Part shown: positions 32,086 through 39,608 of the stretch, one piece after another | How positions within the stretch are numbered: position 1 is the stretch's first letter | Layout of the letters: the number at the start of each line of letters is the position of its first letter | NCBI GenBank assembly: GCA_902489965.1 | Contig: CABUCA010000012.1 | Location: forward strand, 1-39,608 | Direction: 5' to 3' | From: an uncultured Collinsella sp. | Lineage (GTDB): Bacteria > Actinomycetota > Coriobacteriia > Coriobacteriales > Coriobacteriaceae | DNA: 39,608 bases | Notes under the pieces: model-generated | What the model saw: the letters and a program-made list of their open reading frames with translations, nothing else | What the model was told of the DNA's origin: nothing | The model's database searches: none | Made by a program: the position numbers and the translations under genes

Positions 32086-32264
32086 TACAATCCCTTTCAA
32101 TAGGAATCCGTTAGCCATCGCAGACAGGGATTCGAGGTTCTGCCTCGGGTGCGATGACACCGGACATATACACGGTTCCGGGCGTGTCCATTTTATACGC
32201 CCAAAACCTTGAGCTCCCGCCTCCCCTATTTGGGAGGCATGAGCTCACTCAACAGCAGCGAGTC
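32086..32264 (-). promoter_or_regulatory. Structured rplW-rplB gap with a leader-like motif
   Basis: This 179-bp gap has a stem CATCGCA/TGCGATG (about 32133-32156) enclosing CGAGG/CCTCG. A second stem, TGAGCTC/GAGCTCA at 32210-32247, contains GCCTCCC/GGGAGGC. It also has a 25-bp motif at 32167-32191 that matches 34032-34056 upstream of rplC at 22 of 25 positions. This suggests an internal promoter or regulatory site before rplB. Confidence 0.55.
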
Positions 32265-32552
32265 TTAGGCCTGGTTGCCAAAGACCTCGATGGTGTCGCC
32301 CTCGGCCAGCGTGACGATGGCCTTCTTCCAAGAACGGGTCTTGCCGGCGACATAGCGCACGCGCTTGGTCTTGGGCTTGACCGTCAGGGTGTTCACGCGA
32401 ACGACCTTGACGCCGAAGATCTCCTCGACAGCGTCCTTGATCTGATACTTGTTAGCATCCTTGGCGACCTCGAACGTGTACTTGTTCAGCTCCATGCCGG
32501 AGAAGGAACGCTCGGACACGATCGGACGGATGATGATCTCGTGGGCGGTCAT
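32265..32552 (-). CDS. rplW: Ribosomal protein L23
   Basis: The 95-aa protein has IIIRPIVSERSFSGMELNKY and the middle VEEIFGVKVVRVNTL, typical of L23 at the peptide exit. Its ATG directly abuts the rplD stop. Confidence 0.97.
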   Translation of the reverse strand: MTAHEIIIRPIVSERSFSGMELNKYTFEVAKDANKYQIKDAVEEIFGVKVVRVNTLTVKPKTKRVRYVAGKTRSWKKAIVTLAEGDTIEVFGNQA

Positions 32553-33179
32553 TTATGCAAGCACCTCCCCGAAGTGAGCGGCGATGTCGGCGGGCATCAG
32601 CACAGCGTTGTTGTTGACGAGATCGTAGGTGTTGGCCTCGTCAGCGGTGATGATGAACGTCTTGGGAATGTTGCGGAACGACAGGTAGGCGTTGACGTCC
32701 TCATCGCGAACGATGATGGTCAGACGCTTGCCCTCAAGGCCGAGAGCCTTGAGCATGGCGACGGCAGCCTTGGTGGAAGGCTTCTCGAAGCCGTAGTCGT
32801 CGACGAGTACGAGCTCGCCATCGGCCAGCTTGGCGGACAGCGCGGAGCGCATAGCCAGCTTGACCTCCTTGTTGTTCATACGCTTAGCGTAGGAACGGGG
32901 CTTGGGGGCGAAGACAACGCCACCGTGACGCCACTGGGCAGCACGGATGGAACCCTGGCGGGCACGGCCGGTGCCCTTCTGACGCCAAGGCTTCTTGCCG
33001 CCACCGGAAACCTCAGAGCGGCCCTTAGCGGACTGGGTGCCCTGACGCCAAGAGGCCATCTGGCACTTGACGATGTGGTGCATAACGTGGATGTTCGGCT
33101 CGATGCCGTACACCTCAGCGGCGAGCTCGGCCTCGGCGACCTTCTTGCCCTCGCTGTTCTTTACTTCAAACTTTGCCAT
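32553..33179 (-). CDS. rplD: Ribosomal protein L4
   Basis: The 208-aa protein has KSEVSGGGKKPWRQKGTG and ARQGSIRAAQWRHGG, the loop of L4 that reaches into the exit tunnel. In other bacteria L4 can also repress the operon; no such site can be seen by eye here. It lies 46 bp downstream of rplC. Confidence 0.97.
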   Translation of the reverse strand: MAKFEVKNSEGKKVAEAELAAEVYGIEPNIHVMHHIVKCQMASWRQGTQSAKGRSEVSGGGKKPWRQKGTGRARQGSIRAAQWRHGGVVFAPKPRSYAKRMNNKEVKLAMRSALSAKLADGELVLVDDYGFEKPSTKAAVAMLKALGLEGKRLTIIVRDEDVNAYLSFRNIPKTFIITADEANTYDLVNNNAVLMPADIAAHFGEVLA

Positions 33180-33225
33180 TTAAGTGTTCTCCTTGGTATG
33201 ACGCTGGGCTAAATGGGCTGGGCCC

Positions 33226-33846
33226 TTAGGCCATACGGATGGCGACGAGACCATTCTTGGCACCCGGGACAGCGCCCTTGACCAAGATGAGGTTCTGCTC
33301 GGCATCGATGCGGACAACGGAAAGGTTCTTGACGGTAACGCGCTCGTTACCCATGTGACCGGCCATCTTGACGCCCTTGAGGACGCGCGCAGGATAGGCG
33401 CACTGACCGATAGAACCGGGGTGACGCTGGAAGTGAGAACCATGCGTCATAGGACCGCGGCGCTGACCCCAGCGCTTGATGCGACCCTGGAAGCCCTTAC
33501 CCTTGGAGGTACCGATGACGTCGACCTTCTCGACATCAGCGAAATCAGCGACGGTGACGACCTCGCCGACCTTGTGCTCCTCGCCGTTCTCGACGCGGAC
33601 CTCACGAAGGAAACGGACAGGCTCGACGCCAGCCTTGGCGAAGTGACCAGCCATGGGCTTGTTCACGTTCTTGGCCTTGATGTCGCCGAAACCGATCTGG
33701 ACGGCGTCATAGCCGTCGGTTGCCTGAGTTTTAACCTGCGAGACAGCGCAGGGGCCAGCCTGGATGACCGTGACGGGAACGACGTTGTCGTCCTCGTCCC
33801 AAACCTGGGTCATGCCAATCTTGCGGCCGAGAATCATGCTGATCAA
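33226..33846 (-). CDS. rplC: Ribosomal protein L3
   Basis: The protein is clearly L3: MILGRKIGMTQVW at the start, RGPMTHGSHFQRHPGSIG in the middle and NLILVKGAVPGAKNGLV at the end. The start is uncertain. A TTG at 33846 gives 206 aa; the in-frame ATG at 33837 gives MILGRKIGMTQ, closer to usual L3 starts. Neither has a strong Shine-Dalgarno site. The normal neighbour rpsJ (S10) is not upstream; instead a long non-coding stretch follows. Confidence 0.95.
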   Translation of the reverse strand: MISMILGRKIGMTQVWDEDDNVVPVTVIQAGPCAVSQVKTQATDGYDAVQIGFGDIKAKNVNKPMAGHFAKAGVEPVRFLREVRVENGEEHKVGEVVTVADFADVEKVDVIGTSKGKGFQGRIKRWGQRRGPMTHGSHFQRHPGSIGQCAYPARVLKGVKMAGHMGNERVTVKNLSVVRIDAEQNLILVKGAVPGAKNGLVAIRMA

Positions 33847-34031
33847 GATATGATCCCAACTCTCGCGTGGTCTTGGGACAATGCGTACACCACCGAGCGT
33901 ACGCCCCTAGAGGACCACTACTTACACGACGTGCTCCCCAGCCTTGTATTTCGCCCGGACTACCTGACAACCCTATTAAGCAGGCATTTTATCCAGCCAG
34001 AATACTCCCCTGGTTTCACACAGCTGTTTAG

Positions 34032-34056
34032 TATACACGGCTGCGGGCGTATCCAT
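34032..34056 (-). promoter_or_regulatory. 25-bp motif shared with the rplB leader
   Basis: On the plus strand it reads TATACACGGCTGCGGG then CGTATCCAT. The copy at 32167-32191 reads TATACACGGTTCCGGG then CGTGTCCAT. In minus-strand reading TGGAYA lies before the shared CCGTGTATA, which resembles a promoter core, though the spacing of 14 is short. Confidence 0.5.
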
Positions 34057-34113
34057 CGAGATTCATATTTCACTCACATTGTTTACGCAGGTAAAGTGCG
34101 TGGAGTCGCCTGG

Positions 34114-34250
34114 GCTTGGCAGAGGGGCGGCGAAATATATTAAGTTTGCTGCTCTACAGTCCTGCGCAAGACGGAAAGCACATTAAGTGCTTTCCTTTGC
34201 GTGCGGAACTCGCGACAAACTTAATATATTTCGCCGCCCCTCTGCCAAGC
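34114..34250. repeat. Perfect 35-bp inverted repeat with a nested 9-bp hairpin
   Basis: The left arm is 34114-34148 (starts GCTTGGCAGAGGGGCGGCG) and the right arm 34216-34250 is its exact reverse complement. The 67-bp centre holds GGAAAGCAC (34173-34181), ATTAA, GTGCTTTCC (34187-34195), a second perfect stem. The arms differ from any terminator I know. The perfect match argues for a recent or actively maintained element. Confidence 0.9.
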
Positions 34251-34294
34251 TCGGGAGACGACACGTTGATGTCTGCTTAACTCTGCTCGCTCAG

Positions 34295-34921
34295 CTAATT
34301 ACTTTGTTGGGGGTCCACTATTTGCTGGAGGGTGAACTTACATTGATGAGGCTCGCCTTCTGCTTGTGGCTTTTCCTCGTCGAAATCGAAGATCATGATG
34401 GCGCAGTTAGGGAGTTTTGTTGGGAGCTCGAAGCCCTCTGGGGCTGCAGCCTTGATGAATTGGCGGCTGGCACTGCCGTGGCTTACTGCTAAGAGGGTTT
34501 CGATACCATCGGCGCCCATGAGATTGGTGAGGGTGCCTACCATGCGTTCTTGCAGCGCGCGGCTTCCTTCTCCTCCAAAGGGGACCAGGTCCTCGCCCGG
34601 ATCCCAGACGTCGGTGGGTAGCGCGTCGTGCGGGCCTTCTTCGAAGGTGCCGTAGCAGCGCTCGATAATGCCTTCGCAGGGCTCGGCTGCTGCGTCCGGG
34701 CCGAGGAGCTCGCATGCGACGAGCTGAGCTGTGTCCATGGCTCGGCCTAAGGGCGAAGAGACCACTTTGTCGGGGACAACGTCGTGGCCCTTGAGCCATG
34801 CGGCTGCCATTCCCGCTTGTTTGCGGCCCAGGTCGGTCAGCGGTGAATCGCAGCGGCCCTGGACCAGCTTTTTGACGTTGAACTCCGTCTGACCGTGGCG
34901 GAGTAGATACAGCTTCTTCAT
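34295..34921 (-). CDS. Histidine phosphatase family protein (phosphoglycerate mutase-like)
   Basis: The 208-aa protein begins MKKLYLLRHGQTEFNVKK with the RHG motif whose His is phosphorylated. It has a second active-site region SHGSASRQF (His near residue 150) and the RCYGTFEEG block. It belongs to the broad phosphoglycerate mutase-like fold, which includes phosphatases for sugar phosphates or cobalamin precursors; the substrate is not clear. The ATG has AAGGGGAG upstream. It lies 39 bp downstream of the cation transporter gene. Confidence 0.9.
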   Translation of the reverse strand: MKKLYLLRHGQTEFNVKKLVQGRCDSPLTDLGRKQAGMAAAWLKGHDVVPDKVVSSPLGRAMDTAQLVACELLGPDAAAEPCEGIIERCYGTFEEGPHDALPTDVWDPGEDLVPFGGEGSRALQERMVGTLTNLMGADGIETLLAVSHGSASRQFIKAAAPEGFELPTKLPNCAIMIFDFDEEKPQAEGEPHQCKFTLQQIVDPQQSN

Positions 34922-34960
34922 GCTCTCCCCTTCTGCATAACCTGCTTTGCCGGCATAGCC

Positions 34961-36121
34961 TTACTCGTGGGTATGCCCTACGTAGTCTTCGTCGATCGTA
35001 ATCTTGGCAATCGACTTGGGATATTCCGATTCGACCCGTTGTGCCAGCGCGTGCTTTACGTCTTCGGCACTCATCTGCAGATCCGAGGGACGCACGCAGT
35101 CAAAGATCACGTTGGTGTGCGTAGGACCCGGCACACAGCGTAGATCATGAATCGAGAGGCGGTTATCGATCTCCTGAGCCATTGCGTTGATACGCAGGCG
35201 CATGCTCGCCAGCTTGGGGTCATCGGTCACGATGGGGTCGTAGTGAAGTGTGACAATCATGCCGTCTTCGTTCCTAAACGACTGCTCGATGTTATCGAGC
35301 GTGTCGTGACTTTCCAGCGGGCTGGCCTCGGCCGCCATCTCGGCGTGCGCACTTGCAAACTTCCTGCCCGGGCCGTAGTCGTGAACCATCAAATCGTGAA
35401 CGCCCAAAACGCCGGGATAGCTCATGATCTTGTCTCGAATGTGCTTGACCAGCTTAGGATCGGGTGACTGGCCCAAAAGCGGGCTTACCGTATCTTGAAT
35501 AAGTTCAAGGCCGCTCCAGCCAATATAGGCGCCAACGGCAAGGCCAACCCATGCGTCAAGATTGATGTGCGTCACCTGCGAAACAATCGCACATGCCAGC
35601 ACGGCGCCTGTGGCAAGGACATCGTTCTTGGAATCCTGCGCGGTCGCATGCAGCGTCTCGGACTCAATGCGATCGCCGAGCTTTTGGTTGAGGGCCGCCA
35701 TCCACAGCTTTACAACCATCGAAAGTGCCAGGACTGCCACCAGGGCAAGCGAGAACTCGACAGGCTCCGGGTTGACAATACGCTCCACCGAGGACTTCAC
35801 CAGTTCGATGCCAATAAGCAGCACGAGCGCCGCCACGACCAAACCCGAGAGATACTCGTAGCGACCGTGGCCGTAAGGATGCTCGGGGTCGGCCGGCTTG
35901 CTCGCCAGCTTAAAGCCCAGCACGCTCACGATATTCGAGCTGGCATCGGACAGGTTGTTCATGGCATCCGCCACAATCGAAACCGATCCCGACAGCACAC
36001 CAATTGCGCCCTTCGCAGCACAAAGCGCAACATTAGCGAGAATACACACCATGCCCGTCAACGTGCCCACGCGCGCACGGTCGCCCTGCGCACGACGAAC
36101 GATCCACTCGACCATCTTCAT
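34961..36121 (-). CDS. Cation diffusion facilitator family transporter
   Basis: The 386-aa protein has about six membrane segments in the first ~220 residues. Metal-site motifs are DAMNNLSDASSN, HPYGHGRYEYLSG and HATAQDSKNDVLA. The cytosolic C-terminal domain (~225-386) is longer than in short CDF proteins and has the VHDLMVHDYGPG block. It should export zinc, manganese or iron in exchange for protons. The ATG at 36121 is used; the ATG two codons later has better spacing from the GGGGG site, so the start is uncertain by two residues. It is followed by the phosphatase gene. Confidence 0.92.
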   Translation of the reverse strand: MKMVEWIVRRAQGDRARVGTLTGMVCILANVALCAAKGAIGVLSGSVSIVADAMNNLSDASSNIVSVLGFKLASKPADPEHPYGHGRYEYLSGLVVAALVLLIGIELVKSSVERIVNPEPVEFSLALVAVLALSMVVKLWMAALNQKLGDRIESETLHATAQDSKNDVLATGAVLACAIVSQVTHINLDAWVGLAVGAYIGWSGLELIQDTVSPLLGQSPDPKLVKHIRDKIMSYPGVLGVHDLMVHDYGPGRKFASAHAEMAAEASPLESHDTLDNIEQSFRNEDGMIVTLHYDPIVTDDPKLASMRLRINAMAQEIDNRLSIHDLRCVPGPTHTNVIFDCVRPSDLQMSAEDVKHALAQRVESEYPKSIAKITIDEDYVGHTHE

Positions 36122-36194
36122 CAGCCCCCACGGTACTGCCTATATATATCTATTGCTCAAACGGATTGTAGTGTAGCCACTTTGTCCTTCAGAT

Positions 36195-36232
36195 ACAAAA
36201 AAGGCCACAACCCACACGGGCCACGGCCTTGG
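36195..36232 (-). terminator. Terminator of the EIIC gene
   Basis: AAGGCC (36201-36206) pairs with GGCCTT (36225-36230), and the minus strand then runs into six T residues. It lies about 40 bp past the EIIC stop. Confidence 0.65.
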
Positions 36233-36268
36233 AATATGGCAAAGGAATCGTCCTTGTGTCGCACAGGT

Positions 36269-37483
36269 TTACGCGCTTACTTCGGCCACGCTCTTCGAGG
36301 TTTCGGGTGAATCGGCTCCGTCCCCCGTCGTCTGTCCCTTCGCCGGCACCACGCCAAAGCAGTAGCTCAGCGCCGCAGACACCGCAAATGCCACACCGCC
36401 GGCAGCGCAGCACCACAGCAGGTTCGAGATGCCGCCCGTGGCAAAGCCAATGACCATAAGGACATTCGTCATGCCGATGGTATAGGCCGTAACGTGGCCC
36501 ACGGCCGCAACAAGGCCTCCGACGGCGCCGCCAATGGCCATGCACGTCAGGCACCTGCCATATTTAAAGCCGCAACCGTACAGCGCCGGCTCGCTTACGC
36601 CGCCAAGAACACCCGAGATTGAATAGCCCAGCATGAGCGCCTTCTCGTCCTTATCCGCAACGCGAAGCGACGCGCCAAAGGGCATGCCCCAAACGGCGAA
36701 CGTTGCCATCGTCGCGGCGATCAGGATGCACGAATCCGTTCCCACACTCATAAACTGCGCATAGGCGAGCGATAGGACAACGTTGCTGACGCCGGCGATC
36801 TTTAGGAACTCCCAGCCCGCGGCAAGCCCCATGAGCGTGAGCAGCGACACGATGCCACCGGAATTGCCAAGCATAAACATAAGCTGGCCCAACAGCATGC
36901 CCAGATAGCTGCCCGCCGGCGCCGTAATGCACAGCGAAACCGGAACCATGACAAGCATGGTTGCAAACGGAACGAACGAAAACGCCACGGCCTTAGGGAT
37001 AACGCGCTTAAAGAAACACTCCACTCGCCATAGCACGGGCACCGAGATGAGAACCGGAATAACAGTCGTCGTGTAATCGTTGACCGGCGCGGGAAGCAGA
37101 CCATACACGGAAGTCATCGATGCCCCCGTCGTCGATGCGGCATCGACGAGCTTGAGCAGATCGGGCGCAATCAATACGCCGCCCAGCATCATACCCAGCT
37201 GCTCCGAGCAACCGAGCTGGCGGGCGGCCGCCCAACCAAGATAGATGGGCAAAAAGTAGTAGCCGGCGTTATAGAGCCAACTGTAGAACAGGCGATAGAT
37301 TTCGGAATCGGCAGACCACAGGCCCAGCATGCCTTCGCCCATAATGACGGCGACGGTGCGGAACAACGCCGCGCAGACAATAAACGGCAACGCCGACATC
37401 ATGCTTTTGGACAGATAGTCCACCACGGCCATGGCGTTTGATGAAACCGTCGTTGCAAACGTGGTGTTAGAAACTTGTGACAT
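36269..37483 (-). CDS. PTS EIIC-only permease (glucose/beta-glucoside type)
   Basis: The start is ATG 37483 (MSQVSNTTFATTV), with GGAAAGG seven bases upstream, giving 404 aa. It has about ten membrane segments and the EIIC signature GVSEPALYG. No EIIB or EIIA domain is fused and no partner gene is adjacent, so it would need components encoded elsewhere, or it is not a normal PTS pump. The C-terminus ends in a soluble tail (VPAKGQTTGDGADSPETS). It lies 40 bp downstream of accDA on the same strand. Confidence 0.88.
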   Translation of the reverse strand: MSQVSNTTFATTVSSNAMAVVDYLSKSMMSALPFIVCAALFRTVAVIMGEGMLGLWSADSEIYRLFYSWLYNAGYYFLPIYLGWAAARQLGCSEQLGMMLGGVLIAPDLLKLVDAASTTGASMTSVYGLLPAPVNDYTTTVIPVLISVPVLWRVECFFKRVIPKAVAFSFVPFATMLVMVPVSLCITAPAGSYLGMLLGQLMFMLGNSGGIVSLLTLMGLAAGWEFLKIAGVSNVVLSLAYAQFMSVGTDSCILIAATMATFAVWGMPFGASLRVADKDEKALMLGYSISGVLGGVSEPALYGCGFKYGRCLTCMAIGGAVGGLVAAVGHVTAYTIGMTNVLMVIGFATGGISNLLWCCAAGGVAFAVSAALSYCFGVVPAKGQTTGDGADSPETSKSVAEVSA

Positions 37484-37523
37484 GGAACGCCTTTCCCAAT
37501 GTGACATGCGGGCTGCCCCTTTG

Positions 37524-39248
37524 TCACATCGTGCGGTACTGACCGATTGCGCGGTACTTTTCGTAGCGGAGGTTTGTGAGGGTCGCGTCGTCGAGCTGCC
37601 CAAGCGCATCGAAGGCATCAAATGCCGAGGACATGACGGCACCGGCGATCTCCTCATGCGACAGGCCCTTATCGTCAACAATGCCGTCAATGATGGCGAG
37701 CGCCAGCAGATCGGGGGCCGTGAGCTTAAGCGCCTCGGCGGCCTCATTCGCGCGCTCGGTATCCTTCCACAGGATCGACGCACAGGCCTCGGGGCTCACG
37801 ACCGAATAGGCCGAGCTCGAGAGCATCAGGATGCGGTCGGCCACGGACAGCGCCAGCGCGCCACCAGAGCCGCCCTCGCCTGTCACCACCGAGACAATCG
37901 GCGTCTTAAGGCCGCTCATCTCCATGAGGTTCTGGGCAATCGCCTCACCCTGGCCGCGTTCCTCGGCACCGATGCCGCAAAACGCGCCCGAAGTATCGAC
38001 CAGGCACAGAACCGGTCGACCAAACTTTTCGGCCTGGCGCATCAGGCGACGCGCTTTGCGGTAGCCCTCGGGATGTGCCATACCAAAGTTGCGACGCATG
38101 CGCTCTTTGGTCGTGGTGCCGCGCTCGATGGCGATGACCGTTACGGGGCGTCCGTCTTTCCAGCCAATGCCAGCCACCACAGCAGCGTCGTCGCCAAAGT
38201 AGCGGTCGCCGTGCAGCTCCACAAATCCATCCAGGCCCAGCGAGATCATCTCGCCTGCCGTGGCGCGATCTGCCGAGCGGGTCTGCTTGACAATCTCGAG
38301 CGCGGTTTTTGGTGCGGCCGAGCGCTTGAACAAGTGTCCCAGCTTTTTGCCGCGGCGACCCGTATGCACGATCTCATGCGGTGCCCCCAGGCCGGGCGCG
38401 TGCCCTTCGTGCAGCGCCAGCAGCTCGCCTACCGTGAGCGCAATCTCGCCACGCGGAACAACGGCATCGCAAAAGCCGTGCTCCAGCAAAAACTCGGAGC
38501 GCTGGAATCCCTTGGGCAGGCGCTTGTGCATGTTCTGCTCGATCACGCGCGGGCCGGCAAATGCCGTCAGGGCATCGGGCTCGGCCAGGATAATGTCGCC
38601 CTCCATGGCAAAGCTCGCGGTTACGCCTCCGGTCGTGGGGTCAGTGAGCACCGTGATATACAGGCCGCCCGCCTCGCTATGGCGCCTAACCGCCGCAGAG
38701 ATTTTGGCCATCTGCATGAGCGAGGTCACGCCCTCCTGCATGCGGGCGCCACCCGATACGGTAAAGCCAACGACCGGCAGTCCCAGCTCGGTCGCACGCT
38801 CAAATGTGCGGCAGATCTTCTCGCCCACCACGGAACCCATCGAGCCCATCATAAAGTTGGCGTCCATAAAGAAGAGCGCCGTATCGCAACCGCAGATTTT
38901 GCCCTTGCCGCACACAACGGCATCGCGCTCGCCCGAACGTTCGCTCACGCTCTTGAGCTTGTCGGCATAGCCGGGAAACGAAAGGAAGTCCTCCGGCGCC
39001 AGACTGGCATCCCATTCCTCAAACGTGCCCTCGTCAATCGTCATGCGCATGCGGTCGCGCCCGCTCACGCGAAAGTGTTTGCCGCAACGAGGGCAGACCT
39101 CGAGGTTGTCGTGCAGGCGCGCCTCATCGATCACGCGGCGGCACTCCGGGCACTTGATAAACACGTGGCGCGCGGGAAACTCGGCGCACGATTCGGTCAT
39201 CGGTCCCTCGAGGACGTTGACCGTCTTCGCTTTTCTATTCATCAGCAT
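37524..39248 (-). CDS. accDA: Acetyl-CoA carboxylase carboxyltransferase, fused beta-alpha (AccDA)
   Basis: The 574-aa protein is AccD and AccA in one chain. The AccD half (residues ~1-290) has the zinc finger CPECRRV and CPRCGKHF, and GGARMQEGVTSLMQM. The AccA half (~310-574) has LVDTSGAFCGIGAEERGQ and GEGGSGGALALSVADRI. It transfers carboxyl from biotin to acetyl-CoA to make malonyl-CoA for fatty acids. The two halves are separate subunits in E. coli. It overlaps the accC stop by 14 bp, so translation is coupled. The start could also be the ATG at 39242. Confidence 0.95.
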   Translation of the reverse strand: MLMNRKAKTVNVLEGPMTESCAEFPARHVFIKCPECRRVIDEARLHDNLEVCPRCGKHFRVSGRDRMRMTIDEGTFEEWDASLAPEDFLSFPGYADKLKSVSERSGERDAVVCGKGKICGCDTALFFMDANFMMGSMGSVVGEKICRTFERATELGLPVVGFTVSGGARMQEGVTSLMQMAKISAAVRRHSEAGGLYITVLTDPTTGGVTASFAMEGDIILAEPDALTAFAGPRVIEQNMHKRLPKGFQRSEFLLEHGFCDAVVPRGEIALTVGELLALHEGHAPGLGAPHEIVHTGRRGKKLGHLFKRSAAPKTALEIVKQTRSADRATAGEMISLGLDGFVELHGDRYFGDDAAVVAGIGWKDGRPVTVIAIERGTTTKERMRRNFGMAHPEGYRKARRLMRQAEKFGRPVLCLVDTSGAFCGIGAEERGQGEAIAQNLMEMSGLKTPIVSVVTGEGGSGGALALSVADRILMLSSSAYSVVSPEACASILWKDTERANEAAEALKLTAPDLLALAIIDGIVDDKGLSHEEIAGAVMSSAFDAFDALGQLDDATLTNLRYEKYRAIGQYRTM

Positions 39249-39608
39249 AGAGATGCCCCATTAGATCGGTGTGATACATGCCCGACAAGAACTCGTCGTT
39301 TGCCAGCACGTCGAGCTGAAGCTCGCTGTTTTCGCTCACGCCCTCAATCACGAGCTCGCCCAGGGCCGAGCGCATCTTGCGAATGGCGCCGTCACGCGTG
39401 GGCGCACACACGATGAGCTTGCCGAGCATGGAGTCGTAGTACGGCGGAACTTTCGCACCGGCAAACATGGCGGAATCCCAGCGCACGCGCGGACCACCCG
39501 GCACACGCAACGCGGTGACCGTTCCGCATGACGGCAGAAAGTCCGGCGTTTCGGCATTGATGCGGCACTCCATAGCATGGTTGCGGACCGGCATGTCCTC
39601 CTGCTCAA
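39235..39608 (-). CDS. accC: Biotin carboxylase, C-terminal part (5' end outside window)
   Basis: The frame is open from the window edge (39608) to the TAG at 39235. It reads MPVRNHAMECRINAE, GTVTALRVPGGPRVRWDS, YYDSMLGKLIVCAPTRDGA and ends GHLYADE. This is the C-terminal domain of biotin carboxylase. The upstream part, including ATP-grasp, lies beyond the window. It is followed directly by accDA. Confidence 0.93.
   Translation of the reverse strand, partial: EQEDMPVRNHAMECRINAETPDFLPSCGTVTALRVPGGPRVRWDSAMFAGAKVPPYYDSMLGKLIVCAPTRDGAIRKMRSALGELVIEGVSENSELQLDVLANDEFLSGMYHTDLMGHLYADE

Larger units (their letters stand above)
33847..34294. other. Non-coding leader region upstream of rplC
   Basis: About 450 bp between rplC and the phosphatase gene, with no credible gene and no rpsJ. 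It contains the 25-bp motif (34032-34056) and the long nested palindrome (34114-34250). If the ribosomal promoter is here the leader is long; TATACT at about 34032-34037 (minus strand) is a possible -10. Confidence 0.6.

Noticed and set aside
37500..37528. TGTGACA/TGTCACA inverted repeat between accDA and the EIIC gene
   Set aside because: Seven bases with a 15-base loop that includes the accDA stop codon; likely chance.
36269..37783. 504-codon version of the EIIC gene
   Set aside because: The first 100 codons overlap accDA in another frame; the ATG at 37483 has a proper ribosome site and starts the membrane protein.
37431..39416. Plus-strand open frame opposite accDA
   Set aside because: Antisense shadow of accDA and accC.

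Overview
The window looks like a piece of a high-GC gut actinobacterium of the class Coriobacteriia, most likely Collinsella or a close relative. The basis is the GC-rich coding style with many GTG/TTG starts, a fused AccD-AccA carboxyltransferase, the selenium/purine gene set (XdhD-like, YgfK, SsnA, purine permease) and the ribosomal proteins. The genus is an inference from overall gene content, not from a marker-gene comparison. No tRNA, rRNA, CRISPR-Cas locus or complete insertion sequence was seen.

Layout. Positions 1-9,300 form an accessory region: the tail of a sortase-anchored surface protein, an unknown helical protein, a HEPN Abi-like protein, a DEDDh exonuclease (plus a broken second copy of its 3' end), two different AAA ATPases with C-terminal nuclease-like domains (DUF4143 and DUF234 types), and a Vsr/AbiEi-like protein. 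The gaps between these genes carry an unusual amount of structure: paired hairpins, 23-bp tandem repeats, a perfect 24-bp inverted repeat, and two arrays of 49-bp palindromic units repeating every 61-62 bp on either side of the Vsr-like gene.

Positions 9,332-20,216 hold a purine/urate utilisation cluster on the minus strand: purine permease, SsnA aminohydrolase, YgfK oxidoreductase, a four-cluster ferredoxin, and a molybdenum hydroxylase with its 2Fe-2S domain fused. A divergent YheO-type regulator and a convergent RidA enamine deaminase follow. The set fits anaerobic purine breakdown in which electrons pass between the molybdenum enzyme, the ferredoxin and YgfK.

Positions 20,517-27,729 carry a U32 peptidase-family protein and an RluA pseudouridine synthase (plus strand). 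A strictly periodic 80-bp palindrome array follows, then a minus-strand set of a Gfo/Idh/MocA oxidoreductase, a DeoR regulator and a fructose-type PTS EIIBC.

Positions 28,058-33,846 are a ribosomal protein operon on the minus strand, rplC-rplD-rplW-rplB-rpsS-rplV-rpsC-rplP-rpmC-rpsQ-rplN-rplX. It ends at a terminator right after rplX and lacks rpsJ at its head. Upstream of it lies a 450-bp non-coding stretch with a perfect 35-bp inverted repeat. The window ends with a histidine phosphatase, a cation diffusion facilitator, an EIIC-only PTS permease, the fused accDA gene and the 3' end of accC.

The candidates for undescribed biology are the non-coding arrays (7317-7488 with 8791-9210, and 23779-24073), the hairpins that share a GGGACAGG loop, and the repeat/ATPase pairings in the accessory region.
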